Assembly (NCBI RefSeq): GCF_030518155.1
Contig: NZ_JAULRU010000154.1
Location: 25,817 to 89,816, forward strand
Reading direction: 5' to 3'
Origin: Gilvimarinus gilvus
GTDB taxonomy: Bacteria; Pseudomonadota; Gammaproteobacteria; Pseudomonadales; Cellvibrionaceae
Length of the DNA stretch: 64,000 nucleotides
The position numbers were made by a program, and so were the translations under genes. This document shows, in pieces, positions 17,281-24,900 of the stretch (positions are counted from its first letter, which is position 1; every line of letters begins with the position of its first letter). Under the pieces are notes generated by a model that was given only the letters and a program-made list of their open reading frames with translations, searched no databases and was not told the DNA's origin.

Positions 17281-20151
17281 ATGAAATTAATCAAGAAATT
17301 ATCGCTACTATCGAGTTTTTTATTGACGCTAAGCTCTGCCAATATTGTTTTGGCGTTGGGCAACGCGCCGTTTGTTACCGACACACACTCTACCAATGCG
17401 TTTCATTTGGTACACGCAGGCAAAACGGCAACGTTACTGCACCACTCGTCAGCCGATCCCGCGGTGACGATTGCACTGACAAATCTGCAACAAGATATAG
17501 CTCGAGTCAGTGGTGCGCAGCCGCTAATGTCAACGCACCTTAACGACGCAGCTAAACATGTCGTTATAGCCGGCCAAATCGGCCACAACCCTCTGATCGA
17601 TCAGCTCATTGCCGAGGGCAAGCTCAAGGTCAACGCCATCGCTCAGCGCTGGGAAGGCTACGTTCTGCAAACGATAGATCAACCGACCAGCAACGTTGAT
17701 AAAGCACTGGTAATTGCAGGCAGCGACCGCCGCGGCGTCGCCTATGGGATTTATGAAGTTAGTGAACAAATTGGTGTGTCACCTTGGTATTGGTGGGCGG
17801 ATGTACCCGTCAAACAACGTGAAAATCTATATGTGGAAGGTGATCTGCATTTTTCTGATTACCCAGAGGTAAAATACCGCGGAATTTTTCTCAATGATGA
17901 AGCCCCGGCTTTAACCGGCTGGGCCACAGAAAAATTCGGGGGCTACAACCACCAATTTTACGAGAAAGTCTTCGAGCTATTAACTCGGCTAAAAGCCAAC
18001 TATCTTTGGCCCGCGATGTGGAACAACGCCTTCAACGATGACGACCCGCTGAACATGGTGCGCGCTCACGAATACGGGATTTTTATGGGTACATCGCACC
18101 ACGAACCCATGATGCGCGCCGATAAAGAGTGGAATCGCTACGGCGAAGGCCCTTGGGATTATGCCCGCAACCCAGACAAGCTGTTTGATTTTTGGGTTGA
18201 AGGCGCCAAACGCAACAAGCCTTATGATTCCATTTACACCTTGGGGATGCGCGGCCAGGCCGACACCCCAATGAGCGATGAACAAAATATTGGGTTACTG
18301 GAAAAAATCGTTGCAGATCAGCGGGAAATACTGCTCGACGTTTTCAGTGACCGCGACATCACCGACGTACCGCAGGTTTGGGCTCTGTATAAAGAAGTTC
18401 AGGGGTACTACGAAGACGGCATGCGAGTTCCCGATGACGTCACCCTGCTCTGGGCTGACGACAACTGGGGTAATATCCGACGCCTGCCAACACCGGACGA
18501 GCGCACACGCAGCGGCGGTGCTGGCGTTTACTACCACTTCGATTACGTAGGCGGCCCGCGCTCTTATCGCTGGACGAATGTAACGCCCATTGCCAAAATC
18601 TGGGAGCAGATGAATCTGGCCGACGCCTTTGACGCCAAGAAAATCTGGATCGTCAATGTTGGCGATTTAAAGCCGCAAGAATTCCCGATGGAATTTTTCC
18701 TGCGTATGGCATGGCAACCGTCTGATTGGCCCCAACAGCGCCTGCAAGAGTTCGGAAGATTATGGGCCGAGCGCGAATTTGGTGAACAACATGCTGAGCA
18801 CATTGAGCAGCTGATATCGGGCTACACACGCCACAATGGTCGCCGCAAGCCGGAGCTAATGGGGCCCGACACCTATAGCCAGCTCAACTATCGCGAAGCG
18901 GATCGCATTAGCTCGGAACTCACAGGGCTAGTCGAATCAGCTGAGGCGCTGTACGCGGCATTGCCCAAGGAGTATCAAAGTGTCTTTTTTCAGTTGGTGC
19001 TGCACCCGGTAAAGGCCACTTACCAAATTAACGAACTGTACAACAGCGTCGCCAAGAACCGGCTATACGCACACCAAGGGCGAGCAAATACGAACGACTT
19101 CGCCCAACGTGCTAAAGATTTATTCAATGCCGACGCAGAGCTCAGCGAACAGTACCACACCATTAACGATGGCAAGTGGAATCATCTGATGTCACAAACG
19201 CGCATTGGTTACACCCACTGGAACAATCCACCCGCCAACACCATGCCCGTAACGTATCACTATCAACCCCACAATCAACCTGACATGGGCGTAGCCGCGG
19301 AAGGTCAAGCTGTGGCGTGGCCAAATACAGGCGAGCTGCAGCTGCCTGAGTTCTCACCCTACGGAGAAACCAGTCACTATATTGATATTTATAACCGCGG
19401 CACCAAGCCCTTTGAATACTCCGCTGTAGCCGCCGCCCCCTGGATCAGCCTTAGCCACACCGCCGGTGAGGTAAGAACACAACAGCGCATTTTTGTCAGC
19501 GTTGACTGGAGCCAAGCGCCAGCCGGTGCTTTCAACAGTCATGTATTCATTAAAGGTACCGGCTGGGGAGGAGCACGCGTGCAGGTGAAGGGCTTTCTTC
19601 CTACCGAAAAGACCCGAGCCAAGGTTACAGGGTTTGTTGAACACAATGGCTATATATCGATTGAAGCGCCCAATTTCAGCAAACGAAAAGGTGCGGCTGA
19701 CGCAAACTGGGAAAAAATTGCGGGCCATGGTCGCACACAAGGCTCCATCACCGTGCTTCCAGTTACTGACAATAGCTACAGCGATTTAAAGCAAGCCCCC
19801 TGGGTCGAATACGACATCTTTGTTTTTTCTACGGGCGATATCGAACTTACCGCCTTATTTGCGCCAAGCCTGGAAATAACACCGGGCAAGAAACTGCGCT
19901 ATGCAGTAGCTATAAATGAAAATGCCCCTCAGGTTATTGAACTGTTAGCTGACAGCTCGCACAGGGCCTGGCAAGAGGGCGTGCGCAACGGCGTCAGGTC
20001 AAGCGTTAGTACACATAACGTCGCAAGGCCAGGCGCGCATAAATTACGGGTATACGCCATTGACCCGGGTGTTACCCTGCAAAAATTGGTACTGGATTTG
20101 GGTGGACTGAAAGAGAGCTATCTCGGACCGCCACAAAGCCATTTTCAGTAG
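17281..20151 (+). CDS. Xylan alpha-1,2-glucuronidase, GH115
   Basis: This 956-residue exported enzyme belongs to glycoside hydrolase family 115, which removes (4-O-methyl)glucuronic acid from xylan, including internal xylose residues. A signal peptide covers about residues 1-26 (MKLIKKLSLLSSFLLTLSSA...LA). GH115 stretches include GSDRRGVAYGIYEVSEQIGV, SPWYWWADVPV, YRGIFLNDEAPALTGW and LKANYLWPAMWNNAFNDDDP. The C-terminal part (from about 780) is the beta-sandwich typical of the family. The length is normal. It follows the NUDIX regulator, has a copy of the regulator motif upstream and ends at a strong terminator. It probably supplies glucuronate while the rest of the xylan chain goes to xylA/xylB. 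Confidence 0.93.
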   Translation: MKLIKKLSLLSSFLLTLSSANIVLALGNAPFVTDTHSTNAFHLVHAGKTATLLHHSSADPAVTIALTNLQQDIARVSGAQPLMSTHLNDAAKHVVIAGQIGHNPLIDQLIAEGKLKVNAIAQRWEGYVLQTIDQPTSNVDKALVIAGSDRRGVAYGIYEVSEQIGVSPWYWWADVPVKQRENLYVEGDLHFSDYPEVKYRGIFLNDEAPALTGWATEKFGGYNHQFYEKVFELLTRLKANYLWPAMWNNAFNDDDPLNMVRAHEYGIFMGTSHHEPMMRADKEWNRYGEGPWDYARNPDKLFDFWVEGAKRNKPYDSIYTLGMRGQADTPMSDEQNIGLLEKIVADQREILLDVFSDRDITDVPQVWALYKEVQGYYEDGMRVPDDVTLLWADDNWGNIRRLPTPDERTRSGGAGVYYHFDYVGGPRSYRWTNVTPIAKIWEQMNLADAFDAKKIWIVNVGDLKPQEFPMEFFLRMAWQPSDWPQQRLQEFGRLWAEREFGEQHAEHIEQLISGYTRHNGRRKPELMGPDTYSQLNYREADRISSELTGLVESAEALYAALPKEYQSVFFQLVLHPVKATYQINELYNSVAKNRLYAHQGRANTNDFAQRAKDLFNADAELSEQYHTINDGKWNHLMSQTRIGYTHWNNPPANTMPVTYHYQPHNQPDMGVAAEGQAVAWPNTGELQLPEFSPYGETSHYIDIYNRGTKPFEYSAVAAAPWISLSHTAGEVRTQQRIFVSVDWSQAPAGAFNSHVFIKGTGWGGARVQVKGFLPTEKTRAKVTGFVEHNGYISIEAPNFSKRKGAADANWEKIAGHGRTQGSITVLPVTDNSYSDLKQAPWVEYDIFVFSTGDIELTALFAPSLEITPGKKLRYAVAINENAPQVIELLADSSHRAWQEGVRNGVRSSVSTHNVARPGAHKLRVYAIDPGVTLQKLVLDLGGLKESYLGPPQSHFQ

Positions 20152-20179
20152 CAAGACCTGGAGCAACCTCAGGAAGCTT

Positions 20180-20213
20180 TCCCCGGTTAGAGTCCTTCGC
20201 CGGGGATTTTTTT
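20180..20213 (+). terminator. Intrinsic terminator after GH115
   Basis: CCCCGG (20181-20186) pairs with CCGGGG (20200-20205) and is followed by seven T. It lies 29 bp after the GH115 stop. Confidence 0.85.
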
Positions 20214-20310
20214 ATCTTTACTATTCTCAGCAATAAAATGCTATAAAAAGTTTTGATGGATGGCATTAACTGGTAGTTTGTCTTACTTACAAACAATTGC
20301 GAGGTCTTCA

Positions 20311-20751
20311 ATGAATTATTTATCTACTGCGGCAATTGCATCAGCATTAATTGTTGGTCTTAGTAGCTGTGCTACTCAAGACTCGAAATCGTCAGTGAAT
20401 ATCTCTACCGCGCTGCTAGAGACAACCGGTCAAAATGGCCGCGCTTGTGTGCGCGCAAGTGACATTCAGGGGTTTGGTGTACTAAAAGACGACGTTTTGT
20501 CCATTGACGCCTTTGGCAATGAGTACTACCTCGCGACTGTTATGCCTGGCTGCACAGATTTGGGGCTATCGGCCAGGGGCATGTTTGAAGAGCGCTTTGG
20601 CGATGTCTGTGGCGGCGGAATGAACAGGGTAAAGACTGGCTCAAGCCATTGCCGTATTCGTCATATTTTTGAGTTCAAGACCCGGGAACAAGCGTTTGCC
20701 GCCCACGATACCGCTCTGGAGTTTAAGCACAGCGCAGAACAGGAGGAATAA
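20311..20751 (+). CDS. Small putative lipoprotein, DUF6491-like
   Basis: A 146-residue protein of unknown function. The start at 20311 (MNYLSTAAIASALIVGLSSC) is preferred over an in-frame codon at 20260 because GAGG lies 7 bp upstream and the protein then begins with a lipoprotein signal ending in LSSC. The mature part has several Cys (GRACVRASDIQGFG, MPGCTDLGLS, GDVCGGG, SSHCRIRHIFEF), which could form disulfides in the periplasm. The pattern resembles small DUF6491-type proteins, but I am not sure. It ends 12 bp from the convergent histidine kinase gene. Confidence 0.7.
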   Translation: MNYLSTAAIASALIVGLSSCATQDSKSSVNISTALLETTGQNGRACVRASDIQGFGVLKDDVLSIDAFGNEYYLATVMPGCTDLGLSARGMFEERFGDVCGGGMNRVKTGSSHCRIRHIFEFKTREQAFAAHDTALEFKHSAEQEE

Positions 20752-20762
20752 GCACCAACGAA

Positions 20763-22355
20763 CTAAGAATCTACCGGCTCGTTTACTTTCGGCAAGCCAC
20801 TGATCGACTGGCTCATCTTATGGCTGTGCTGCTCCCAAAGCGTAAAGAAAAACGCAGCACCGTCATCTGGCGAAGCTTCAGCCCAAACATGGCCGCCGTG
20901 GCGAGCCACAATACGCTGTACGGTGGCCAGTCCGATGCCAACGCCCTCAAACTCATCTTGGTGGTGCAACCGGGTGAACGGAGAGAAGAGCCGATTGGCG
21001 TACTTCATATCAAAGCCCGAGCCATTATCTTTAACAAAATATATGTGCTGGCCCGAATCTTCGGTATAAGCGCCAAATTCAATTTCTGCGTGCTCACGCT
21101 TAGATGTGTATTTCCAGGCATTAGACAGTAAATTGCTAAACAACATGGTAATAATACGTTGATCTACTTCTGCATAAACATCCGCCTGAATTTTTAAGGT
21201 CACCGTTCGCTCAGGCTCTTGCGCTTTCATTTCATTGAGTATTTTCTCTACAATAGTGGATACGTTTATATTTGCGACTTGCATCTCACTTTGCGTTGCT
21301 TTAGATAGCTGCAAGAAACTGTCAATCATTTCACTCATTGAATGACTTTCGTCTGCGATCCGGTCAAGAAAGTGCTTAGATCTTGCGGATAACTCACTAC
21401 CTAAGCGCTCCTCAAGCACTTTCTTCAACCCTTCTATACGTCGCAACGGCGCACGTAAATCGTGAGATACCGAAAAACAAAAGCTGCCCAGCTCCCGATT
21501 CGCCGCCTCAAGCTCCGCCGTTCGGCGAGTGACACGAGCCTCCAGCTCGCGGTTAAGCCGAGTCACCTCAGCCTCCGCATGCTTGCGTGCAGCGACGTCG
21601 TTGGCCAGAGCAATATTTATCGACTGTAAGCTATCATAGGCATTTACAAGATTGTCAGTGAGGTGATTAAAAGCCTCTACCACCTGATCCAGCTCGTCTT
21701 TGTGAGATGTTTCCTCACGCTTCAACGCCAAACGTGGTGCTGGCTCAACAATTTTATAGCGCCCCAAATGTTCGGCAATAGCCTGCAGGTGAACGGTGAC
21801 CAGACGATAAAACATAAAGAGAATAAACAGCGATACTAAAAATGTTTTAATGCCTTGACTCAGTAAAATAACTACAGCCTTATCGCGTAGGCGGGCATAC
21901 ACCTCTCGCAGCGATGCCTGTACTTTCAAAACACCTATGACCTGACCTGTCGAACTGTCAGGGTTAACAATACTGTACTCTCTGACGATTGCATTGGCGT
22001 CTCGGAAATCACCAGACTCAACCACCAGGGGATTAATAACATTATTGGAAACTTCGTAAACAGCTACGGCGTCAACATCAGGAAGATGACGTACCCCTTC
22101 AATTTGAATATAAAGCTGATCGACGTCCAAATTCCATAAGCTGGCGCTAATGGCACTCAGGTGGCTACTTTGAATATCATTCAGGCGTCCTTTGATCTGA
22201 CCAATGTCGCGCTGGTAGTCGGTATACAATTGAACAGCCGTGGCCAGTAAAGTTACCAGAGAGCTAAAAAGGATAATATAGAGTAGCAAGCGCCGACCAA
22301 TACCTTTGTGGTCAAATGCTTTGCCAATATTCCTGAAGAAGTCCACTTTCCTCAT
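20763..22355 (-). CDS. Membrane sensor histidine kinase
   Basis: This 530-residue kinase has two membrane segments (about 22-44 and 168-188) flanking a periplasmic sensor region. A HAMP-like linker and coiled coil follow (about 190-290, with LNRELEARVTRRTAELEAANREL). The HisKA box is FSVSHDLRAPLRRIEGL with phospho-acceptor His298, and the ATPase domain has N, G1 (VKDNGSGF) and G2 (GVGIGLATVQRI) boxes. It has no receiver domain and no response regulator is adjacent; the REC-PAS-GGDEF-EAL protein at 24.9-27.0 kb is the nearest candidate partner. The gene is 11 bp downstream of a periplasmic binding protein gene, so the two are probably cotranscribed and may sense a ligand together. Confidence 0.9.
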   Translation of the reverse strand: MRKVDFFRNIGKAFDHKGIGRRLLLYIILFSSLVTLLATAVQLYTDYQRDIGQIKGRLNDIQSSHLSAISASLWNLDVDQLYIQIEGVRHLPDVDAVAVYEVSNNVINPLVVESGDFRDANAIVREYSIVNPDSSTGQVIGVLKVQASLREVYARLRDKAVVILLSQGIKTFLVSLFILFMFYRLVTVHLQAIAEHLGRYKIVEPAPRLALKREETSHKDELDQVVEAFNHLTDNLVNAYDSLQSINIALANDVAARKHAEAEVTRLNRELEARVTRRTAELEAANRELGSFCFSVSHDLRAPLRRIEGLKKVLEERLGSELSARSKHFLDRIADESHSMSEMIDSFLQLSKATQSEMQVANINVSTIVEKILNEMKAQEPERTVTLKIQADVYAEVDQRIITMLFSNLLSNAWKYTSKREHAEIEFGAYTEDSGQHIYFVKDNGSGFDMKYANRLFSPFTRLHHQDEFEGVGIGLATVQRIVARHGGHVWAEASPDDGAAFFFTLWEQHSHKMSQSISGLPKVNEPVDS

Positions 22356-22366
22356 TGAGCTGTCCC

Positions 22367-23089
22367 TTAAAAGTAGTACTGTTGACGAATACGCTCTATA
22401 GTCCCGTCTTCTTTCATTTGTCGAATCGCATGATTAATTTTCTTCATTGCATGTAAATTTTTAGACTGCCGAGAACACTGAAACACCAGAGGTACATCCC
22501 CTAACACAAGCTCCTCACCGATCGCTGCCGACAGGCCGTTATTGTCCGCCAAATATCGAATGGTTGGAATGGCCCCAGCAATAGCATCGACACGACCACG
22601 CTCAAGTTTACGCAAAGCGATTAAATAGTCGGTGTCATATACCTTATCAAGGGTATCGTCTGAATCGAATTGCTCGGTTATCGATGAACCTCTCAGCACA
22701 GAGACGGTTAAATCACTCAAATCCGAGTAATGGTCCAGTACAACACCCGGTCTTCCCAGCAATCCGATCTCATGAAAAGCAACCAGCTCACCAGGCTTTA
22801 CTATCTCCTCACTGCGAGGAATGAGAATAGTGCAATCATGACCACCGGTTTCAAGCTCCCGGTCGACCCGGGCAAAAGGCGTTAACGTGATAGCAATATC
22901 AAGCTCAGTTCGCTCGGTAATACCACGCACCATTTCTATAAAGGCGCCTTTCATCTCGCCGTTAACGTTGCTCGCCCAAGGCTCTACATCAATAGAAATA
23001 AACTTCAGAGCGCCGGCGTGCGCATGCCAAAAAGGCGTCAAACTTGCCAGCACCAGGAACAAAACTTTGACACTTACAGACTCTCGCAC
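22367..23089 (-). CDS. Periplasmic solute-binding protein (SBP_bac_3-like)
   Basis: A protein of about 240 residues resembling family 3 periplasmic binding proteins for amino acids and other small polar ligands: KFISIDVEPWASNVNGEMKGAFIEMVRGI near the N-terminus and a KINHAIRQMKEDGTIERIRQQYYF C-terminus. I choose the GTG at 23089, with AAAGGG 7 bp upstream, because it places a signal peptide (VSVKVLFLVLASLTPFWHAHAGA) at the N-terminus. A longer frame from GTG 23176 lacks a ribosome site. No ABC permease or ATPase gene is nearby, so a sensory role with the downstream histidine kinase (11-bp gap) is more likely than transport. Confidence 0.8.
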   Translation of the reverse strand: MRESVSVKVLFLVLASLTPFWHAHAGALKFISIDVEPWASNVNGEMKGAFIEMVRGITERTELDIAITLTPFARVDRELETGGHDCTILIPRSEEIVKPGELVAFHEIGLLGRPGVVLDHYSDLSDLTVSVLRGSSITEQFDSDDTLDKVYDTDYLIALRKLERGRVDAIAGAIPTIRYLADNNGLSAAIGEELVLGDVPLVFQCSRQSKNLHAMKKINHAIRQMKEDGTIERIRQQYYF

Positions 23090-23293
23090 GCTGAACCCTT
23101 TTTCTTCATAGGCTTTGTACACGTCATCAGACACCGAACTCAGTAAAAATGCAACATTTGGCGTCAATTTACTCACTTTAAGGAAAGTTCTTCTACTCAG
23201 TATAGGCTTTCGTCAATTTTTGGCCTGAATAATGCGATAAAGACCACCGAGTACACAAAGTGATCATTTTTTGACACGCATACTCACGAGTAC

Positions 23294-23313
23294 TGATCAG
23301 GTTCCACTGATCA
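23294..23313. promoter_or_regulatory. Perfect inverted repeat between divergent signalling operons
   Basis: TGATCAG-N6-CTGATCA is a perfect 7-bp inverted repeat spanning 20 bp, 44 bp before the AfsA-like start. Another TGATCA lies at 23261-23266. The size and symmetry fit a dimeric regulator of TetR or LuxR type, but no such gene is in the window. It has no T-tract, so a terminator is unlikely. Confidence 0.5.
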
Positions 23314-23357
23314 CGGACGGATAAACCTTAATCTCATCGCAATAGAGGATCAGAACC

Positions 23358-24149
23358 ATGAGCAATCGTATCATTTTGGTAGTCGGCAACAAGTTTGCCA
23401 GTTACGCACTTGGCAAAGATGCCATCACTGTATCGCAATTAAAAGGGCTGTTATCTCTGCCCGTGCAAATGCTGCCCAACCAGGGGAAAACAACACTGCT
23501 CCCGGGCCAAGGCATGGGTGAGCAATGCATTGCCGATTTACTCAAGGAGGCGGAGAATTCACCCAATTATAAAATGTTTGATTTTAGCTTATGGCGCAAC
23601 TTGCCGAAACGAGCCGGTCAAAATATTAGCCATAAACACAAACCCGAGAACACCTTAATCTCCCATCCGCGGCAGATCAGCCAGGACATCTTTGAGCTTC
23701 AACTGCTGATTGACGAAAACTGTGAGCTTATGAGTGATCATCAAAGCGGTCAGCATGTACAAGGCATGATTTTAATAGAAGCTGTACGCCAGGCAACGGT
23801 CGCAATCACCGAAACCTACTTTCTCAAGGGCAGCACAACTCAGTATGCCTTTGTCCTTAACGACATGTCGGTAAAGTACAATAACTTTTCTTTTCCTGTT
23901 ACAGCCAGCATTACCTGCCGGATCACTGAAAAGGATATAGACAACCCAAAACGCTTGAGCTTTGCCATTGAGGCCGACGTAGTGCAGTGCAACACCTGCG
24001 TATCCAGCCTGTGCTTCAACATTTCAGCTATCGATAAGCTTCGGATTGATCGCCAGGAAGAACTGCAGGCAACTAAGGCGCAAAAACGTTACCTGGCCCA
24101 TGCTTACAGTGATTACGCCAACACAACATCAACCCAGATTGCCAGTTAG
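23358..24149 (+). CDS. AfsA-like (A-factor biosynthesis) hotdog-domain protein
   Basis: This 263-residue protein carries the AfsA/ScbA hotdog signature: ELMSDHQSGQHVQGMILIEA around residues 123-142, followed by VRQA. It is preceded by a KHKPENTLISHPRQI stretch like those in AfsA. In Streptomyces AfsA condenses a beta-ketoacyl chain with dihydroxyacetone phosphate to start gamma-butyrolactone signal synthesis. Canonical AfsA has two hotdog repeats; here I recognise one, after about 80 unfamiliar N-terminal residues. The ATG is preceded by GAGGATCAGAACC. A HAD phosphatase gene follows after 14 bp, matching the need to remove phosphate from the butenolide intermediate. No polyketide or fatty-acid genes are nearby, so the acyl donor would come from central metabolism. 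Confidence 0.75.
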   Translation: MSNRIILVVGNKFASYALGKDAITVSQLKGLLSLPVQMLPNQGKTTLLPGQGMGEQCIADLLKEAENSPNYKMFDFSLWRNLPKRAGQNISHKHKPENTLISHPRQISQDIFELQLLIDENCELMSDHQSGQHVQGMILIEAVRQATVAITETYFLKGSTTQYAFVLNDMSVKYNNFSFPVTASITCRITEKDIDNPKRLSFAIEADVVQCNTCVSSLCFNISAIDKLRIDRQEELQATKAQKRYLAHAYSDYANTTSTQIAS

Positions 24150-24163
24150 CAGAGGGCGCAGCT

Positions 24164-24838
24164 ATGTTTACCCGTATCGAGCAAAAGCGCTACGCCTTCT
24201 TTGATGTCGACGATACGTTGATATCCGTTAAAAGCATGCTTAGCTTTCAAGATTTTTGGTACCAAAAATATCCCGACCCAGAAAAGGAAGCGGCCTATCG
24301 CAATGACCTAACTACCCACATGCAACCTAATGCGTGCTGGTCTCACCTAAACCGGCTGTACTACTCGCATTTTTCCGGCAGAAAAGAAAGTCAAATTCGC
24401 CAGGTCTCGAACTTATGGTTCGAAAGAATGAGAAGCGAGATGCCGCACTTTTACCATGAAAATGTCTTGCGACGACTCAAGAATCATCAAGCTCGCGGAG
24501 AAATTCCTGTATTCGTTTCAGGGTCATTCACCCAATTGCTTGAGCCAATCGCTATCGAACTTGAAGTTCAACATATCCTAGCCATTAACCTGAAAACTAT
24601 TGACGGAATATGTACGGGCGAGACACTCGCGCCACAAACAATTGCTGAGGGCAAGGCTACAGCCGTGAGAGACTTTCTCGCCAAACGAGAAGTCCTGGCA
24701 AGTACCTGCTTTGCCTATGGCGATGACATTTCTGATCTACCCATGCTAAAGCTGGTTGGCACGGCCAAAGTTGTAGCCGGCGGACGCGGCCTGAAAAGCG
24801 TCGCCATCAATAACGGATGGGAGCTTATTAATCCATAA
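24164..24838 (+). CDS. HAD-superfamily hydrolase, subfamily IB (SerB-like phosphatase)
   Basis: A 224-residue HAD phosphatase with DVDDT near residues 14-18 (nucleophile Asp14, acid/base Asp16), VSGSF as motif II, a Lys in EGKATAV as motif III and GDDISDLPML as motif IV. The cap region between motifs I and II is of C1 type, like SerB and lipid-phosphate phosphatases of subfamily IB. It follows the AfsA-like gene by 14 bp and they are clearly an operon. By analogy with A-factor synthesis it could dephosphorylate the AfsA product, which is an inference. Confidence 0.85.
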   Translation: MFTRIEQKRYAFFDVDDTLISVKSMLSFQDFWYQKYPDPEKEAAYRNDLTTHMQPNACWSHLNRLYYSHFSGRKESQIRQVSNLWFERMRSEMPHFYHENVLRRLKNHQARGEIPVFVSGSFTQLLEPIAIELEVQHILAINLKTIDGICTGETLAPQTIAEGKATAVRDFLAKREVLASTCFAYGDDISDLPMLKLVGTAKVVAGGRGLKSVAINNGWELINP

Positions 24839-24876
24839 ATGACAATAATAAGGTGCAATGAATGATTTTTTAAATA

Positions 24877-24896
24877 GCTCCCTGCTAGCAGGGAGC
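24877..24896 (-). terminator. Perfect palindromic hairpin between convergent genes
   Basis: GCTCCCTGCT/AGCAGGGAGC is a 20-bp perfect palindrome directly after the stop of the minus-strand GGDEF-EAL gene. On the minus strand TATTTAAAAAATC follows, a weak U-tract. It probably ends that gene and may also serve the HAD gene in the other direction. Confidence 0.6.
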
Positions 24897-24900
24897 ACTC

